NCBI RefSeq assembly: GCF_900110225.1
Contig: NZ_FOCW01000002.1
Span: forward strand, 186,001-250,000
Direction of reading: 5' to 3'
DNA length: 64,000 nucleotides
Source of the DNA: Allobrachymonas denitrificans DSM 15123
GTDB taxonomy: Bacteria > Pseudomonadota > Gammaproteobacteria > Burkholderiales > Burkholderiaceae_C
Of the stretch, positions 28,416-37,778 are shown in pieces (position 1 is the first letter of the stretch; each line of letters opens with the position of its first letter). Made by a program: the position numbers and the translations under genes. The notes below the pieces were generated by a model. That model did not search any database, had not been told where the DNA came from, and was given only the letters and a program-made list of their open reading frames with translations.

Positions 28416-28748
28416 TCAGATCAGCCGGCCGTCCTCGGCAAGGGCTTCGTCCATGCGCTGCAGCAGGGCCTGCATGCGGGGGTGCACCAGTTCGGGCGCC
28501 TGCGCTTCGCCTTCGGCTGCGGGAGCGGGCGGGGCAGCGATCTGCTGTTCCTTTTCGATCAGGTCGAAGGCCATGTTGAGGGCTGCCAGCACGGCGATGC
28601 GGTCACGGGCACGGATCTTGCCGGCATCGCGGATCTTGCACATGGCGCTGTCGACACGCTGGACTGCCTCGATCATGCGTTCTTCGGAACCATCCGGGCA
28701 GGCCAGCACATAGGCCTGGCCCATGATCGGGACTTCGAGTTGCTTCAT
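28416..28748 (-). CDS. zapA: Cell division protein ZapA
   Basis: Bundles FtsZ filaments at midcell. 110 aa. Starts MKQLEVPIMGQAYVLACPDG with the family's early G-x-x-Y, then a long helical dimerisation segment through RARDRIAVLAALNMAFDLI. The C-terminal part is Ala/Pro-rich before a final helix. Its ATG overlaps the stop of the upstream ZapB-like gene, and 6S RNA follows. Confidence 0.93.
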   Translation of the reverse strand: MKQLEVPIMGQAYVLACPDGSEERMIEAVQRVDSAMCKIRDAGKIRARDRIAVLAALNMAFDLIEKEQQIAAPPAPAAEGEAQAPELVHPRMQALLQRMDEALAEDGRLI

Positions 28749-29062
28749 TGCGAATCATCCTTGGCGGCAGGGGAGGGCTGGGCGGCTTGCGGCTGGCCCC
28801 AGACGCTGCACGTGGCAGGCGCAGTTGCGGGGGCGGCGGCCACCGGGGCGGCAGGCTCGGCGGGCAGGCGTGCCAGCAGGGCGTCGACGCGGGCGCGGGC
28901 GGCCGACAGGCGCGACTTGAGGGAGTCCCGCTCCTGGGTCACTTCCTGCAGCTGGCCCTGCAGCAGGGCGGCGGTTTTCTGCAGTTCCTGGTAGCGCAGC
29001 AGCATGTGTTCCATGCGGTCTGCGACCTGGTCGAGCGAGAGCGGGGTAGGGGGAGTGGTCAT
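28745..29062 (-). CDS. ZapB-like coiled-coil protein
   Basis: 105 aa. From the ATG at 29062 it reads MTTPPTPLSLDQVADRMEHM and then a heptad-rich coiled coil (about 8-70), followed by a Pro/Ala-rich tail. No catalytic motif. Its place just before zapA with an ATGA overlap and its coiled-coil build match the ZapB-like or hypothetical proteins annotated here in Burkholderiales. A longer frame upstream is rejected because it crosses the probable promoter. Confidence 0.75.
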   Translation of the reverse strand: MTTPPTPLSLDQVADRMEHMLLRYQELQKTAALLQGQLQEVTQERDSLKSRLSAARARVDALLARLPAEPAAPVAAAPATAPATCSVWGQPQAAQPSPAAKDDSQ

Positions 29063-29132
29063 GGCACGAGAACGACAGGCAAACAGGAAGCTGACGTGGC
29101 CCGCGCAGACAGGCCGGGCCCCTTCGCTGCAC

Positions 29133-29138
29133 ATTGTA
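29133..29138 (-). promoter_or_regulatory. Possible -10 element for the zapB-like/zapA operon
   Basis: TACAAT on the minus strand, 71 bp before the start at 29062. The -35 is poor (CATGGC at 17 bp). Confidence 0.35.
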
Positions 29139-29193
29139 GATGATGCGGCTGGAGCGCCATGGGGGCTTTCCAGAGGGACGTGTGGAATCATCC

Positions 29194-29199
29194 TACAAT
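29194..29199 (+). promoter_or_regulatory. Possible -10 element for the cobalamin operon
   Basis: TACAAT lies immediately before the riboswitch, placing transcription start at about 29206, where the aptamer begins. The -35 is weak. Confidence 0.5.
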
Positions 29200-29204
29200 A
29201 TCCG

Positions 29205-29413
29205 GATTGCTGGTGCCCGGCAGGCCGTTCTGGCGGCCGGGTAAACGGGAAGCAGGAACGGTGGCTGATGGATGCCATTGCAAAGCCTGCGCTGCCCCCG
29301 CAACGGTGATACGGCGCAGCTTGCCTTGCGGGCAGCTGCCGCAGCGTTCTCCCAAGCCACTGGCCTTGCGCCGGGAAGGCAACGCTGCCATGCCGTCAGC
29401 CCGGATACCGGCC
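29205..29413 (+). promoter_or_regulatory. Cobalamin (B12) riboswitch
   Basis: Senses adenosylcobalamin and turns down the operon behind it. Conserved blocks appear in order: GCTGGTGCCCGG, GGGTAAACGGGAAGC, GCCTGCGCTGCCCCCGCAAC followed by GGTGA, the B12-box region AAGCCACTGG with GGGAAGGC, and the closing GTCAGCCCGGATACCGGCC. The 174 bases from here to cobU form the expression platform; no clean terminator was found in them, so translational control at the cobU start is possible. Confidence 0.95.
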
Positions 29414-29587
29414 AGCATGCTAGGGACAGCCGTTCGCGGATGGCTGTCGGAACGGAATGCAGCGGCGGGGTGCCGGCGGCTTTTCCTGCTTTTCTCATGG
29501 TGGCATGGTGCCAGTGCTGGCTGACGATTTTTCTCCGGTTTTCTGCTTGTCCAACGGGGCGCTGATGCGCATGCCCGCTGCGCAGCC

Positions 29588-30304
29588 ATGGGGCAGTGCA
29601 TGAGTGCAGGGCGCCATCACGAGCTGATCCTGGGCGGGCAGAAGTCCGGCAAGACGGTGCGCGCCGAGCGAGCCGTGGCGCGCTGGCTGGAGCAGGATCC
29701 GGCGCGTCGTGCGCTGTATCTGGCCACGGCCTTGCCGTGGGATGCCGAGATGCAGGAGCGCATCGCGCGCCACCAGCAGGATCGCGCGCAGCGTGTGCCG
29801 CGCATGGAGACGCTGCAGGCGGGCGGGCGCGGTGAGCTGCTGGATGTGCCGGCCCTACTGCGGGAGCATGCTGCGCCGGATGTGGCGCTGGTGCTGGATT
29901 GCCTGACGCTGTGGCTGACGCAGCAGCTGATGCCGCTGGAGGTGGAAGAGGGCGCCGGGGAGCTGGCTGCACCGGCGCCGCCGGCCGGGGCAATTGCCGA
30001 CACGCCGGTGCAGGTCGAAGCTCCGCACCAGGCGTGCAATGCATCCTCCGCAGTCCCCGGACATCGCGTGGCTGCGGCTACCGCCGATCTGCTGGAGGCC
30101 ATCCAGGCCTGGCCCGGCCCCTTGTATATCGTGAGCAATGAAATCGGCCTGGGCGTGATTCCGCTCGGCCGCGAGACGCGTGCCTTTGTCGACGCGCTCG
30201 GCGAACTCAACCAGCGCGTGGCCGCCGTGTGCAGCCACGTGACCCTGATGGCGGCCGGATTGCCGCTGACATTGAAATCTTCCGAACGAAAGGACCTGCC
30301 ATGA
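29588..30304 (+). CDS. cobU: Adenosylcobinamide kinase / guanylyltransferase
   Basis: Phosphorylates adenosylcobinamide and adds GMP to give adenosyl-GDP-cobinamide. 238 aa, longer than the usual 170-190. P-loop [11 protein letters not shown] (about 13-23), the [10 protein letters not shown] block, and the late [19 protein letters not shown] with [13 protein letters not shown] are family marks. An Ala/Pro-rich insert at about 117-160 accounts for the extra length. Start at 29588, or at the ATG four codons later. Its stop overlaps cobO. Confidence 0.93.
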   Translation: MGQCMSAGRHHELILGGQKSGKTVRAERAVARWLEQDPARRALYLATALPWDAEMQERIARHQQDRAQRVPRMETLQAGGRGELLDVPALLREHAAPDVALVLDCLTLWLTQQLMPLEVEEGAGELAAPAPPAGAIADTPVQVEAPHQACNASSAVPGHRVAAATADLLEAIQAWPGPLYIVSNEIGLGVIPLGRETRAFVDALGELNQRVAAVCSHVTLMAAGLPLTLKSSERKDLP

Positions 30305-30870
30305 AAATCGAGGAACCGCCCAAGGAGAAACCGTACGAGAAGTCGGACGGCGAACGCCGCGGCCTCCTGATCGTCAACACCGGCGACGGCAAGGGCAAGA
30401 GCACGGCGGCCTTCGGCCTGGCGCTGCGCGCCACCGGCCGCGGCAAGAAGGTGAAGATCTACCAGTTCATGAAGGTGCCTAGCGCACGCTTTGGAGAACA
30501 CCGCATGTTCGAGCAGATCGGCGTGCCGGTGGAGGGGCTGGGAGACGGCTTCAGCTGGAAGAGCCAGGATCTGGAGAAGTCCGCGCAGCTGGCGCGTGAC
30601 GGCTGGGAAAAGGCCAAGGCGGCCATCCTGAGCGGCGAGTATTTCCTGGTGGTGTGTGACGAGATCACCTATCCGCTGGTGTACGGCTGGCTGCCGCTGG
30701 AAGACGTGGTGGAGACGCTGAAGAACCGTCCGCGCGATGTGCATGTGTGCCTGACCGGCCGCCGCTGCCCGCAGGAGATCGTCGACATCGCCGATACCGT
30801 GACCGAGATGCGCCCGATCAAGCACGCGTTCGATGCCGGCATTCCGGCGCAGCGCGGGATCGAGGACTGA
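30301..30870 (+). CDS. cobO: Corrinoid adenosyltransferase (CobO/BtuR type)
   Basis: Adds the 5'-deoxyadenosyl group from ATP to cob(I)alamin or earlier corrinoids. 189 aa. The P-loop [18 protein letters not shown] near residue 25, the [14 protein letters not shown] segment and the [20 protein letters not shown] segment are diagnostic. The ATG overlaps the cobU stop (ATGA), showing translational coupling. Confidence 0.96.
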   Translation: MKIEEPPKEKPYEKSDGERRGLLIVNTGDGKGKSTAAFGLALRATGRGKKVKIYQFMKVPSARFGEHRMFEQIGVPVEGLGDGFSWKSQDLEKSAQLARDGWEKAKAAILSGEYFLVVCDEITYPLVYGWLPLEDVVETLKNRPRDVHVCLTGRRCPQEIVDIADTVTEMRPIKHAFDAGIPAQRGIED

Positions 30871-30879
30871 GCAGCCATC

Positions 30880-31683
30880 GTGAACGACATGACCAGGGAC
30901 TCGCACGTGCATTCCGAAACGGGCGGCGCTGCTGCGCTGCCGGATGCGGTGCGCGAGGACGCCTCCCATGCCTATTCCGCGGCGGACCGTGACGCGATCT
31001 ACCGCGTGATGGCGCAGCGGCGCGACATGCGCCACTTCACGCCGGGAGCCCAGGTGGCCCCGGAGGTGCTGGAGCGGCTGCTGCTGGCGGCGCACGCCGG
31101 GCCGAGCGTGGGCTTCATGCAGCCGTGGCGCTTTCTGCGCATCACTGATGTCGGCCTGCGCGAACGCATTCATGCCTGCGTAGATCGCGAGCGGGTAGCC
31201 ACGGCGCGTGCCCTGGGCGAGCGCGAGGAGGACTTCCTGCGGCTGAAGGTCGAGGGGATCCGCGAAGCGGCGGAGCTGATCGCCGTGTGCCTGGCCGACG
31301 GGCGTGAGCGCCATGTGTTCGGCCGCCGTACCATGCCATACATGGACATTGCCTCGGTCGGCTGCGCGCTGCAGAATCTGTGGCTGGCGGCCCGCGCCGA
31401 AGGGTTGGGCGTGGGCTGGGTCTCGATCTTCGAGCCCGCGGAGCTGGCAGCCCTGTTGCAGCTGCCCGAAGGGGCCAGCACGCTGGCCCTGTTGTGCATC
31501 GGGCCGGTGCCCGAGTTCTATGACGCGCCCATGCTGCAGCAGCAGCGCTGGGCCAGCCGCATGCCGCTGGCGGATGTGGTCTTTGACAACACCTGGGGCC
31601 AGAGTGCCCCGTTCCTGCAGGGGCTTTGTCAGCCTGGGCAAAGCCCCATGGCCGACAATGCCGGCTGCGATTCTTCCGATTGA
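30880..31683 (+). CDS. bluB: 5,6-dimethylbenzimidazole synthase BluB
   Basis: Oxygen-dependent breakdown of reduced FMN to dimethylbenzimidazole, the lower base of B12. 267 aa, nitroreductase fold. [20 protein letters not shown] with the FMN-binding Arg, [19 protein letters not shown] and [19 protein letters not shown] are the BluB signature. The start is GTG 30880 or ATG 30889; the first 30 residues are an unusual polar extension. The presence of bluB with cobT shows that the cell can make its own lower ligand when oxygen is present. Confidence 0.95.
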   Translation: MNDMTRDSHVHSETGGAAALPDAVREDASHAYSAADRDAIYRVMAQRRDMRHFTPGAQVAPEVLERLLLAAHAGPSVGFMQPWRFLRITDVGLRERIHACVDRERVATARALGEREEDFLRLKVEGIREAAELIAVCLADGRERHVFGRRTMPYMDIASVGCALQNLWLAARAEGLGVGWVSIFEPAELAALLQLPEGASTLALLCIGPVPEFYDAPMLQQQRWASRMPLADVVFDNTWGQSAPFLQGLCQPGQSPMADNAGCDSSD

Positions 31684-31705
31684 TGATGAGAAAGTCCGAA
31701 AGAAA

Positions 31706-32755
31706 ATGGATACTCCTGTAACCCATTCCCCCGCCACCTGTCACACCGGCGCCGAGCAGACCGTGCATTTCTGCGCCCCGCGCAACAACCAGCCGGTGCC
31801 GCAGAGCACCAACCGCTGGGCGGTGGAGGACATCGAGGCGCTGTTTGCGCTGCCGTTCCCGGAACTGATGTTCAAGGCGCAGCAGGTGCACCGCGAGCAT
31901 TTCAATCCGGCCGAAGTGGAGTTTGCCACGCTGCTGTCGATCAAGACCGGCGGCTGCCCCGAGGATTGCGGCTACTGTCCGCAGTCGGTGCATTACGACA
32001 CCGGCGTGGATGCCACCAAGCTGATGGAAGCCGACAAGGTGCGTGAAGCGGCCGAGCTGGCCAAGGCCGCCGGCGCCACGCGCTTCTGCATGGGCGCGGC
32101 CTGGCGCGCGCCCAAGGACCGCGACATCGAGAACGTGGTCACGCTGATCAAGACGGTGAAGGACGTGGGTCTGGAAGCCTGCTGCACGCTGGGCATGCTG
32201 ACCAAGGACCACGCCGAGCAGCTCAAGGAAGCCGGTCTGGACTACTACAACCACAACCTGGACACCGCACCCGAGAACTACGGCAACATCATCAGCACGC
32301 GCGACTACCAGGACCGCCTGGACACACTGGAGAACGTGCGCAACGTGGGCGTGAACGTCTGCAGCGGCGGCATCATCGGCATGGGTGAAAGCCGTCGCCA
32401 GCGCGCCGAGCTGATCGGCCAGCTGGCCAACCTGCACCCGCACTACCCGGACAGCGTGCCGATCAACAACCTGGTGAAGGTGGAAGGCACGCCGCTGGCC
32501 GAGACGGATGACATCGATCCGCTGGAGTTCGTGCGCATGATCGCCGTGGCCCGCATCACCATGCCCAAGGCCCGTGTGCGCCTGTCTGCCGGCCGTAGCG
32601 CCATGGCCGACACCATGCAGGCCCTGTGCTTCATGGCCGGTGCCAACTCCATCTTCTATGGCGAGAAGCTCCTGACCACCGGCAACCCCGATGTGGAAGC
32701 TGACCTGAACCTGATCGAACGCCTGGGCATGACGGCGGGAAAGTCGGGCCACTGA
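31706..32755 (+). CDS. bioB: Biotin synthase
   Basis: Radical-SAM enzyme inserting sulfur into dethiobiotin. 349 aa. The SAM cluster motif [16 protein letters not shown] is near residue 90, and [40 protein letters not shown] and the late [20 protein letters not shown] with [12 protein letters not shown] are all BioB. The ATG at 31706 is chosen; the frame is open further upstream only as a shadow of bluB. It stands 22 bp after bluB, an odd guest inside a cobalamin operon; no other bio gene is in the window. Confidence 0.96.
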   Translation: MDTPVTHSPATCHTGAEQTVHFCAPRNNQPVPQSTNRWAVEDIEALFALPFPELMFKAQQVHREHFNPAEVEFATLLSIKTGGCPEDCGYCPQSVHYDTGVDATKLMEADKVREAAELAKAAGATRFCMGAAWRAPKDRDIENVVTLIKTVKDVGLEACCTLGMLTKDHAEQLKEAGLDYYNHNLDTAPENYGNIISTRDYQDRLDTLENVRNVGVNVCSGGIIGMGESRRQRAELIGQLANLHPHYPDSVPINNLVKVEGTPLAETDDIDPLEFVRMIAVARITMPKARVRLSAGRSAMADTMQALCFMAGANSIFYGEKLLTTGNPDVEADLNLIERLGMTAGKSGH

Positions 32756-32761
32756 TCCGTG

Positions 32762-32783
32762 GCGGCACCCCTGCGGGTGCCGC
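32762..32783 (+). other. GC-rich hairpin between bioB and cbiB
   Basis: GCGGCACCC pairs with GGGTGCCGC around CTGC. There is no T-run, so it may be an mRNA-stabilising or attenuating structure rather than a terminator. Confidence 0.5.
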
Positions 32784-32813
32784 GCACGCAGCCGACCCGG
32801 CAGGAGTGTTGCC

Positions 32814-33797
32814 ATGACAGGACCGCACGGACTCTGGATCGGCTTTGCGGCGGTGTTGCTCGCCCTGATGATCGACCAGTGGATCGGGGAGCCGCCACCG
32901 CGCTGGCACCCCGTCGTCTGGATGGGCAATTACCTGGGCCGTGCAGGGCGCTGGCTGCAGGCGCATGTGCGCCCGCAGGGCGCTGACTGGCCGAGTTTCT
33001 GGCGGGGCGCGCTGGCCTGGTGGGGTGGCGTGCTGCTGGTGCTGGTGCTGGCGGGGGCGCTGCAATGGCTGCTGCTGCAATTGCCGTGGGGCTGGGCCGC
33101 CTTGCTGCTGGGCATTGCGCTGAAGCCGCTGCTGGCCTGGCGCATGCTGACAGATGAGGTGGCAGCGGTAGAGGCTGCGCTGGGGCGCTCCCTGGAAGAA
33201 GGGCAGCAGCAGCTGGCGCGCATCGTCAGCCGTGACGTGACGCAGCTGAACGAGGAGCAGGTGCGCGAGAGCGCCATCGAGAGCCTGTCCGAGAACCTGA
33301 ATGATTCCGTGATTGCGCCGCTGTTCTGGTTTGCGCTGCTGGGTCTGCCCGGTGCGGCGCTGTTCCGTTATGCCGATACGGCCGACTCCATGTGGGGCTA
33401 CCGCGGTGATTACCGCGGCCAGGTGTGGGAATGGGCGGGCAAGTGGGCGGCGCGTATCGATGATGTGCTGGCCTGGGTGCCGGCGCGCATCACCGGGCTG
33501 GCGCTGCTGCTGTCCGGCATGCGGCCCACGCGCTGTTCGCTGCAGCGCCTGCAGCAGGAGGCGGCACAGACGCCTTCGCCCAACAGTGGCTGGCCCATGG
33601 CGGCCATGGCCATGGTGCTGGATGTGCGGCTGCGCAAGCCGGGCGTCTACACCCTGCATGCGGCGGGACAGGCGGCACAGGCCGGCCATGTGCCGCGTGC
33701 CGTGCAGATGACGCGAGTGGCCGTGCTGGGCCTGCTCGGATTGACAATCTTGTTCGCAGCGCTGGCCGCGTTCGGCTGGCAGGGGAGGGCTGCATGA
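32814..33797 (+). CDS. cbiB: Adenosylcobinamide-phosphate synthase CbiB
   Basis: Joins the aminopropanol arm to adenosylcobyric acid; called CobD in some species. 327 aa with membrane helices. DQWIGEPPPRWHPVVWMGNY near the N-terminus, LSENLNDSVIAPLFWFALLG, ALFRYADTADSMWGYRGDY and the C-terminal SWPMAAMAMVLDVRL-like region (NSGWPMAAMAM) are family blocks. Its last codon overlaps the next ATG (33794-33797). Confidence 0.95.
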   Translation: MTGPHGLWIGFAAVLLALMIDQWIGEPPPRWHPVVWMGNYLGRAGRWLQAHVRPQGADWPSFWRGALAWWGGVLLVLVLAGALQWLLLQLPWGWAALLLGIALKPLLAWRMLTDEVAAVEAALGRSLEEGQQQLARIVSRDVTQLNEEQVRESAIESLSENLNDSVIAPLFWFALLGLPGAALFRYADTADSMWGYRGDYRGQVWEWAGKWAARIDDVLAWVPARITGLALLLSGMRPTRCSLQRLQQEAAQTPSPNSGWPMAAMAMVLDVRLRKPGVYTLHAAGQAAQAGHVPRAVQMTRVAVLGLLGLTILFAALAAFGWQGRAA

Positions 33798-34936
33798 CAG
33801 ACACCATGATGGTTGCGGCGCACGGTGGCACCGATGCCATGGGTGCCGCGCAGTGGGATTTTTCGACCAACAGCAATGCGGCGGGGCCGTGCCCCTATAC
33901 GCTTGAAGCGCTGCAGGTGGCGGATGCGACGCGCTATCCGGATCCGACCTACCAGCGCCTGCGCGAGCAGCTGGCAGAGTTCCATGATGTGGATGTGCTG
34001 CGCATCGTGATCGGTGCCAGCGCCAGCGAGCTGATCGCAAGACTGGCCGCATGGACCGCCTTGCGCCATCCGCGGGGTACCAGCTGGATGCCGCAGTTCC
34101 ATTACGGCGACTATGCCGTGGCTTCCACCAAGGTCGGGCTGAAACGCACGGACAGGGTGGACGAGGCAGACCTGATCTGGCTCTGCGCGCCTTCCAGCCC
34201 TCTGGGCCAGGCACTGACCTTGCCGGAGGACTGGGACCTGCGCAAGCCGGGCGCGACGGTGGTGCTGGATTGCGCCTATGCGCCGCTGCAGCTGTCGTTC
34301 AAGCCGATAGCCCCCGAGCTGGACCGGGATGCCGTCTGGCAGCTCTGGACGCCCAACAAGGCGCTGGGACTGTGCGGCATCCGTGGCGCCTATGCCATTG
34401 CGCCGCAGCATGCGGATCGGAGCCCGATTGCGGAGTTTGCGCAGCTGGGGTCCTCCTGGCCGACGGGTGCGCATGGCGTGGCGCTGCTGGAGAGCTGGTG
34501 CTCGCCCATGACGCAGCGCTGGATGAACGAGGCGCGGCACACCCTGCGCGGCTGGAAGCTGCAGCAGATGGCGCGCCTGCAGATGCTGGGCTGGGAAGGG
34601 ATTCCGAGCGAAACGAATTTTGGCGTGATGCGCCTGCCGTGGCCGCTGCTTCTGTTCGATCACCCCGACATGCCGGGCGGGCGCGGCGAGCCGGCCCAAC
34701 CCCGTTGCGATGCCAGAGGCGGATGGGATGGCATGCAGGCGGACGCCTCGGCCCTGCGTGTGTTGTCGCCGTACTGGCACAGTCTGACGCAGGCGCTGCG
34801 TGCGCGGGGCGTCAAGCTGCGGGATTGCTGCAGTTTTGGCCTGCCGGGCCATGTGCGCCTGTGCGTGCACACGCCAGAGGCGCAGCAGGCGTTGGTGCAT
34901 GCCTGGACGGAAGTGACGCAGGAGTTGAAGGCATGA
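33794..34936 (+). CDS. cobC: Threonine-phosphate decarboxylase-like PLP enzyme (CobD/CobC type)
   Basis: Provides aminopropanol phosphate for the nucleotide arm. 380 aa, class I aminotransferase fold. DFSTNSNAAGPCPYTLEAL and TRYPDPTYQRLREQLA are the start blocks, and WTPNKALGLCGIRGAYAI carries the likely PLP Lys. FGLPGHVRLCVHTPEAQQAL is the end block. It overlaps cbiB and cobQ by ATGA at each end. The symbol follows pseudomonad use (cobC); enteric databases use cobD. Confidence 0.88.
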   Translation: MTDTMMVAAHGGTDAMGAAQWDFSTNSNAAGPCPYTLEALQVADATRYPDPTYQRLREQLAEFHDVDVLRIVIGASASELIARLAAWTALRHPRGTSWMPQFHYGDYAVASTKVGLKRTDRVDEADLIWLCAPSSPLGQALTLPEDWDLRKPGATVVLDCAYAPLQLSFKPIAPELDRDAVWQLWTPNKALGLCGIRGAYAIAPQHADRSPIAEFAQLGSSWPTGAHGVALLESWCSPMTQRWMNEARHTLRGWKLQQMARLQMLGWEGIPSETNFGVMRLPWPLLLFDHPDMPGGRGEPAQPRCDARGGWDGMQADASALRVLSPYWHSLTQALRARGVKLRDCCSFGLPGHVRLCVHTPEAQQALVHAWTEVTQELKA

Positions 34937-36594
34937 GCGGGATTCGGCAGGATGCAGGCCGGGAGGAAAGCCTGCAGGGTCAGGACGCCTCAGCTCAGGG
35001 CGCACAGCGCCAGGAGGTGGCCGTGCAGACCGACGCCGCGCAGGGCGCAAAGGGTTCCGGCCGCCTGCTTGCTCGCTGCGTGATGGTGCTGGGATGCACC
35101 AGCGGCGCCGGCAAGAGCTGGCTGACGACGGCGCTGTGCCGCTGGTATGCACGGCAGGGCCTGCGTGTGGTGCCGTTCAAGGCGCAGAACATGAGCAACA
35201 ACGCGCGCGTGGTCGGTGGCACGGCCGCCTGTCCGGACGGCGGCGAGATCGGCAGCGCGCAGTATTTCCAGGCGCTGGCAGCGCATGCCGAGCCCGAGGT
35301 GCGCATGAATCCGCTGCTTCTCAAGCCCGAGGCGGACACACGCAGCCAGGTGGTAGTGCTGGGACAGGTAGAGGCCGAGCTGACGGCCATGCCCTGGCGC
35401 GGACGCAGCGAGAAGGTCTGGCCGCAGATTGCCGCGGCGCTCGATGCATTGCGCGCCGAGAATGATGTGGTGGTGATCGAGGGGGCGGGTTCGCCTGCCG
35501 AGATCAACCTGATGGGCAGTGATGTCGTCAATCTGCGCGTGGCGCGCCATACGCAGGCAGCCTGCCTGCTGGTGGCCGATATCGATCGCGGCGGAGCCTT
35601 TGCCCACCTGTATGGCACCTGGGCGCTGATGCCGGAGGCGGACCGTGCATTGCTGCGCGGCTTCGTGCTGAACAAGTTCCGCGGCGATGCCAGCCTGCTG
35701 GCGCCCGCGCCGGAGATGCTGCAGGAGATGACCGGTGTGCCGGTGCTGGCCACGCTGCCGATGTGGCGCGGCCATGGCCTGCCGGAAGAGGATGGTGTTT
35801 TCGATGACGCCCCGACCGGCGGCGAGGAGGCTGCGGTGACCGTGGCCATCGTGGCCTATCCGCGCATCAGCAATCTGGATGAATTCGAACCGCTCCGGCA
35901 ATTGCCCGGCGTGCGCGTGCGCTGGGTGCGGCAGGCACGGCAACTGGCGGCGCTGGGGCCGCAGGACTGGATCATCCTGCCTGGCAGCAAGAGCACCTCG
36001 GCCGATCTGCAGTGGCTGCGCAGCCAGGGGCTGGATGCGGCCATCCGTCAGCACGCGGTGCGTGGCGGCAAGGTGCTGGGGGTGTGCGGCGGGCTGCAGA
36101 TGCTGGGCGAGGCCGTGATCGACCTGGATGGCGTGGAAGCGCGTGGCGCGGGGGGCAACGGGCCGGGCATCGGGCTGTTGCCTCTGGTGACGCTGTTCGA
36201 GTCGCGCAAGACGGTGTGCCGCACGCAGGCGCGCTTTGCCGGGCTGCAGGGCGCGTGGGCGCCGCTGGCGGGCATGAGGGTGGACGGCTACGAGATCCAC
36301 ATGGGGCAGACCGCCCCCCATGCCGCCATGGTGCGCACCGGGCATGTGGCGCAGGAAGCGCTGCATGACGCCGACGGCCAGGCCATTGGCTGGACCAATG
36401 GTGCGGCCACTTCGGATATTCCCCATGCGGGGAATGTGCTGGGCCTGTATCTGCACGGACTGCTGGAGCAGCCGGCCGTGCTGCACGCCCTGTTTGGCAG
36501 TGCGCCCGTATCGCTGGATACGGTGTTCGAGCGCGCAGCCGATTTTGTGGACGAGTACTTTGGCGCGCCTGTGCTGCGTGGCTTGCTCGACTGA
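34933..36594 (+). CDS. cobQ: Cobyric acid synthase (glutamine-hydrolysing)
   Basis: Amidates four side chains of adenosylcobyrinic a,c-diamide; CbiP in other nomenclature. 553 aa. The synthetase half has MVLGCTSGAGKSWLTTALCR, VVPFKAQNMSNNARV and VVIEGAGSPAEINL; the glutaminase half has ILPGSKSTSADLQWL, the nucleophile GVCGGLQMLGEAV and YEIHMGQT. The start overlapping the previous stop adds about 46 Gln/Ala/Asp-rich residues before the usual beginning; a later start at 35082 would remove them. Confidence 0.95.
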   Translation: MSGIRQDAGREESLQGQDASAQGAQRQEVAVQTDAAQGAKGSGRLLARCVMVLGCTSGAGKSWLTTALCRWYARQGLRVVPFKAQNMSNNARVVGGTAACPDGGEIGSAQYFQALAAHAEPEVRMNPLLLKPEADTRSQVVVLGQVEAELTAMPWRGRSEKVWPQIAAALDALRAENDVVVIEGAGSPAEINLMGSDVVNLRVARHTQAACLLVADIDRGGAFAHLYGTWALMPEADRALLRGFVLNKFRGDASLLAPAPEMLQEMTGVPVLATLPMWRGHGLPEEDGVFDDAPTGGEEAAVTVAIVAYPRISNLDEFEPLRQLPGVRVRWVRQARQLAALGPQDWIILPGSKSTSADLQWLRSQGLDAAIRQHAVRGGKVLGVCGGLQMLGEAVIDLDGVEARGAGGNGPGIGLLPLVTLFESRKTVCRTQARFAGLQGAWAPLAGMRVDGYEIHMGQTAPHAAMVRTGHVAQEALHDADGQAIGWTNGAATSDIPHAGNVLGLYLHGLLEQPAVLHALFGSAPVSLDTVFERAADFVDEYFGAPVLRGLLD

Positions 36595-36624
36595 ACTTTG
36601 TCATTGACTGGGAGAAATATCACC

Positions 36625-37665
36625 ATGCGTCTGGATCTGGATCCTGTGCTGGACCTCGAGAATGCCGAATTGCGCGCCGCACTGCAGCGCGCCATCGACC
36701 AGAAAACCAAACCGCTCGGCTCGCTGGGTGCGCTGGAGCATCTGGCACTGGAAATCGGCATGATTCGCAAGAGCACACGGCCGGTGCTGGAGCAGCCTCA
36801 GATGGTGGTGTTTGCAGGGGACCATGGCCTGGTCAAACGGGGCGTCTCCGCCTTCCCGCAGGACGTGACCTGGCAGATGGTGGAAAACTTTCTGGCCGGG
36901 GGCGCCGCCGTAAGCGTGCTGGCGAAGCAGCATGGCATTGCGCTGACGGTGGTGGATTGCGGCGTGGCGCATGACTTTGCGCCGCGTGAGGCGCTGCGCG
37001 TGTGCAAGGTGGCACCCGGTACGGCGGATTGCAGCCAGGGCCCGGCCATGACGATGGAACAGTGCCTGCAGGCGATCCGCAACGGCCAGGAACTGGTGCG
37101 TGGCCTGCCGGGCAACGCCCTGATGCTGGGCGAGATGGGTATCGGCAACACCTCGTCGGCTTCGCTGCTGCTGGCGCGCCTGCATGGTGTGGATCTGGTG
37201 GATTGCACCGGTGCCGGTACGGGGCTGAACTCCGAAGGGGTACAGCGCAAGATCGCCGTGCTACGTGAGGCGCTGGCAGCGAATCCCGATACCGGTGATG
37301 CGCTGGACGCACTGGCATCCCTCGGCGGTTTCGAGATTGCCACCATGGTGGGCGCGATGCTGCAGGCGGCTGCGGAAGACCGCGTGCTGCTGATCGATGG
37401 CGTGATCGTGACTTCGGCCCTGCTGGTGGCTGCGAAGATCGAGCCCAGGGTGCTGCAGCGCTGCATCTACTCGCACCGTTCCGGCGAGCCGGGACACCAG
37501 TACATGCTGGAAGCGCTGAAAGCCAGGCCGCTGCTCGACTGGGGCATGCGTCTGGGCGAAGGTTCGGGCGCGGCCATTGCCTGGCCGCTGCTGGAGTCCG
37601 CCTGCACCATGCTGCGCGACATGGCGAGCTTTGCCAGTGCCGGGGTGGATGGGCAGGCAGTTTGA
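36625..37665 (+). CDS. cobT: Nicotinate-nucleotide--dimethylbenzimidazole phosphoribosyltransferase
   Basis: Activates the lower base made by BluB to alpha-ribazole phosphate. 346 aa from the ATG at 36625, with GGGAGAAA upstream. KPLGSLGALEHLALEIG, VFAGDHGLVKRGVSAFPQDV, GEMGIGNTSSASLLLARL, GAGTGLNSEGVQRK and the C-terminal GMRLGEGSGAAIAWPLL, with the catalytic Glu, match the family. It ends the cobalamin operon; cobS, normally next, is not in the window. Confidence 0.96.
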   Translation: MRLDLDPVLDLENAELRAALQRAIDQKTKPLGSLGALEHLALEIGMIRKSTRPVLEQPQMVVFAGDHGLVKRGVSAFPQDVTWQMVENFLAGGAAVSVLAKQHGIALTVVDCGVAHDFAPREALRVCKVAPGTADCSQGPAMTMEQCLQAIRNGQELVRGLPGNALMLGEMGIGNTSSASLLLARLHGVDLVDCTGAGTGLNSEGVQRKIAVLREALAANPDTGDALDALASLGGFEIATMVGAMLQAAAEDRVLLIDGVIVTSALLVAAKIEPRVLQRCIYSHRSGEPGHQYMLEALKARPLLDWGMRLGEGSGAAIAWPLLESACTMLRDMASFASAGVDGQAV

Positions 37666-37778
37666 GTAGCGATTGAAGCCACTTCCTGTGCCTGCAGACT
37701 GTGCTTGTGCAGCCTGTCGGTACAGGGTCAGAGTGACTGAAAAGGGGCGGGCTGGCGACGTGCGGGTTCGTTGCCCGG

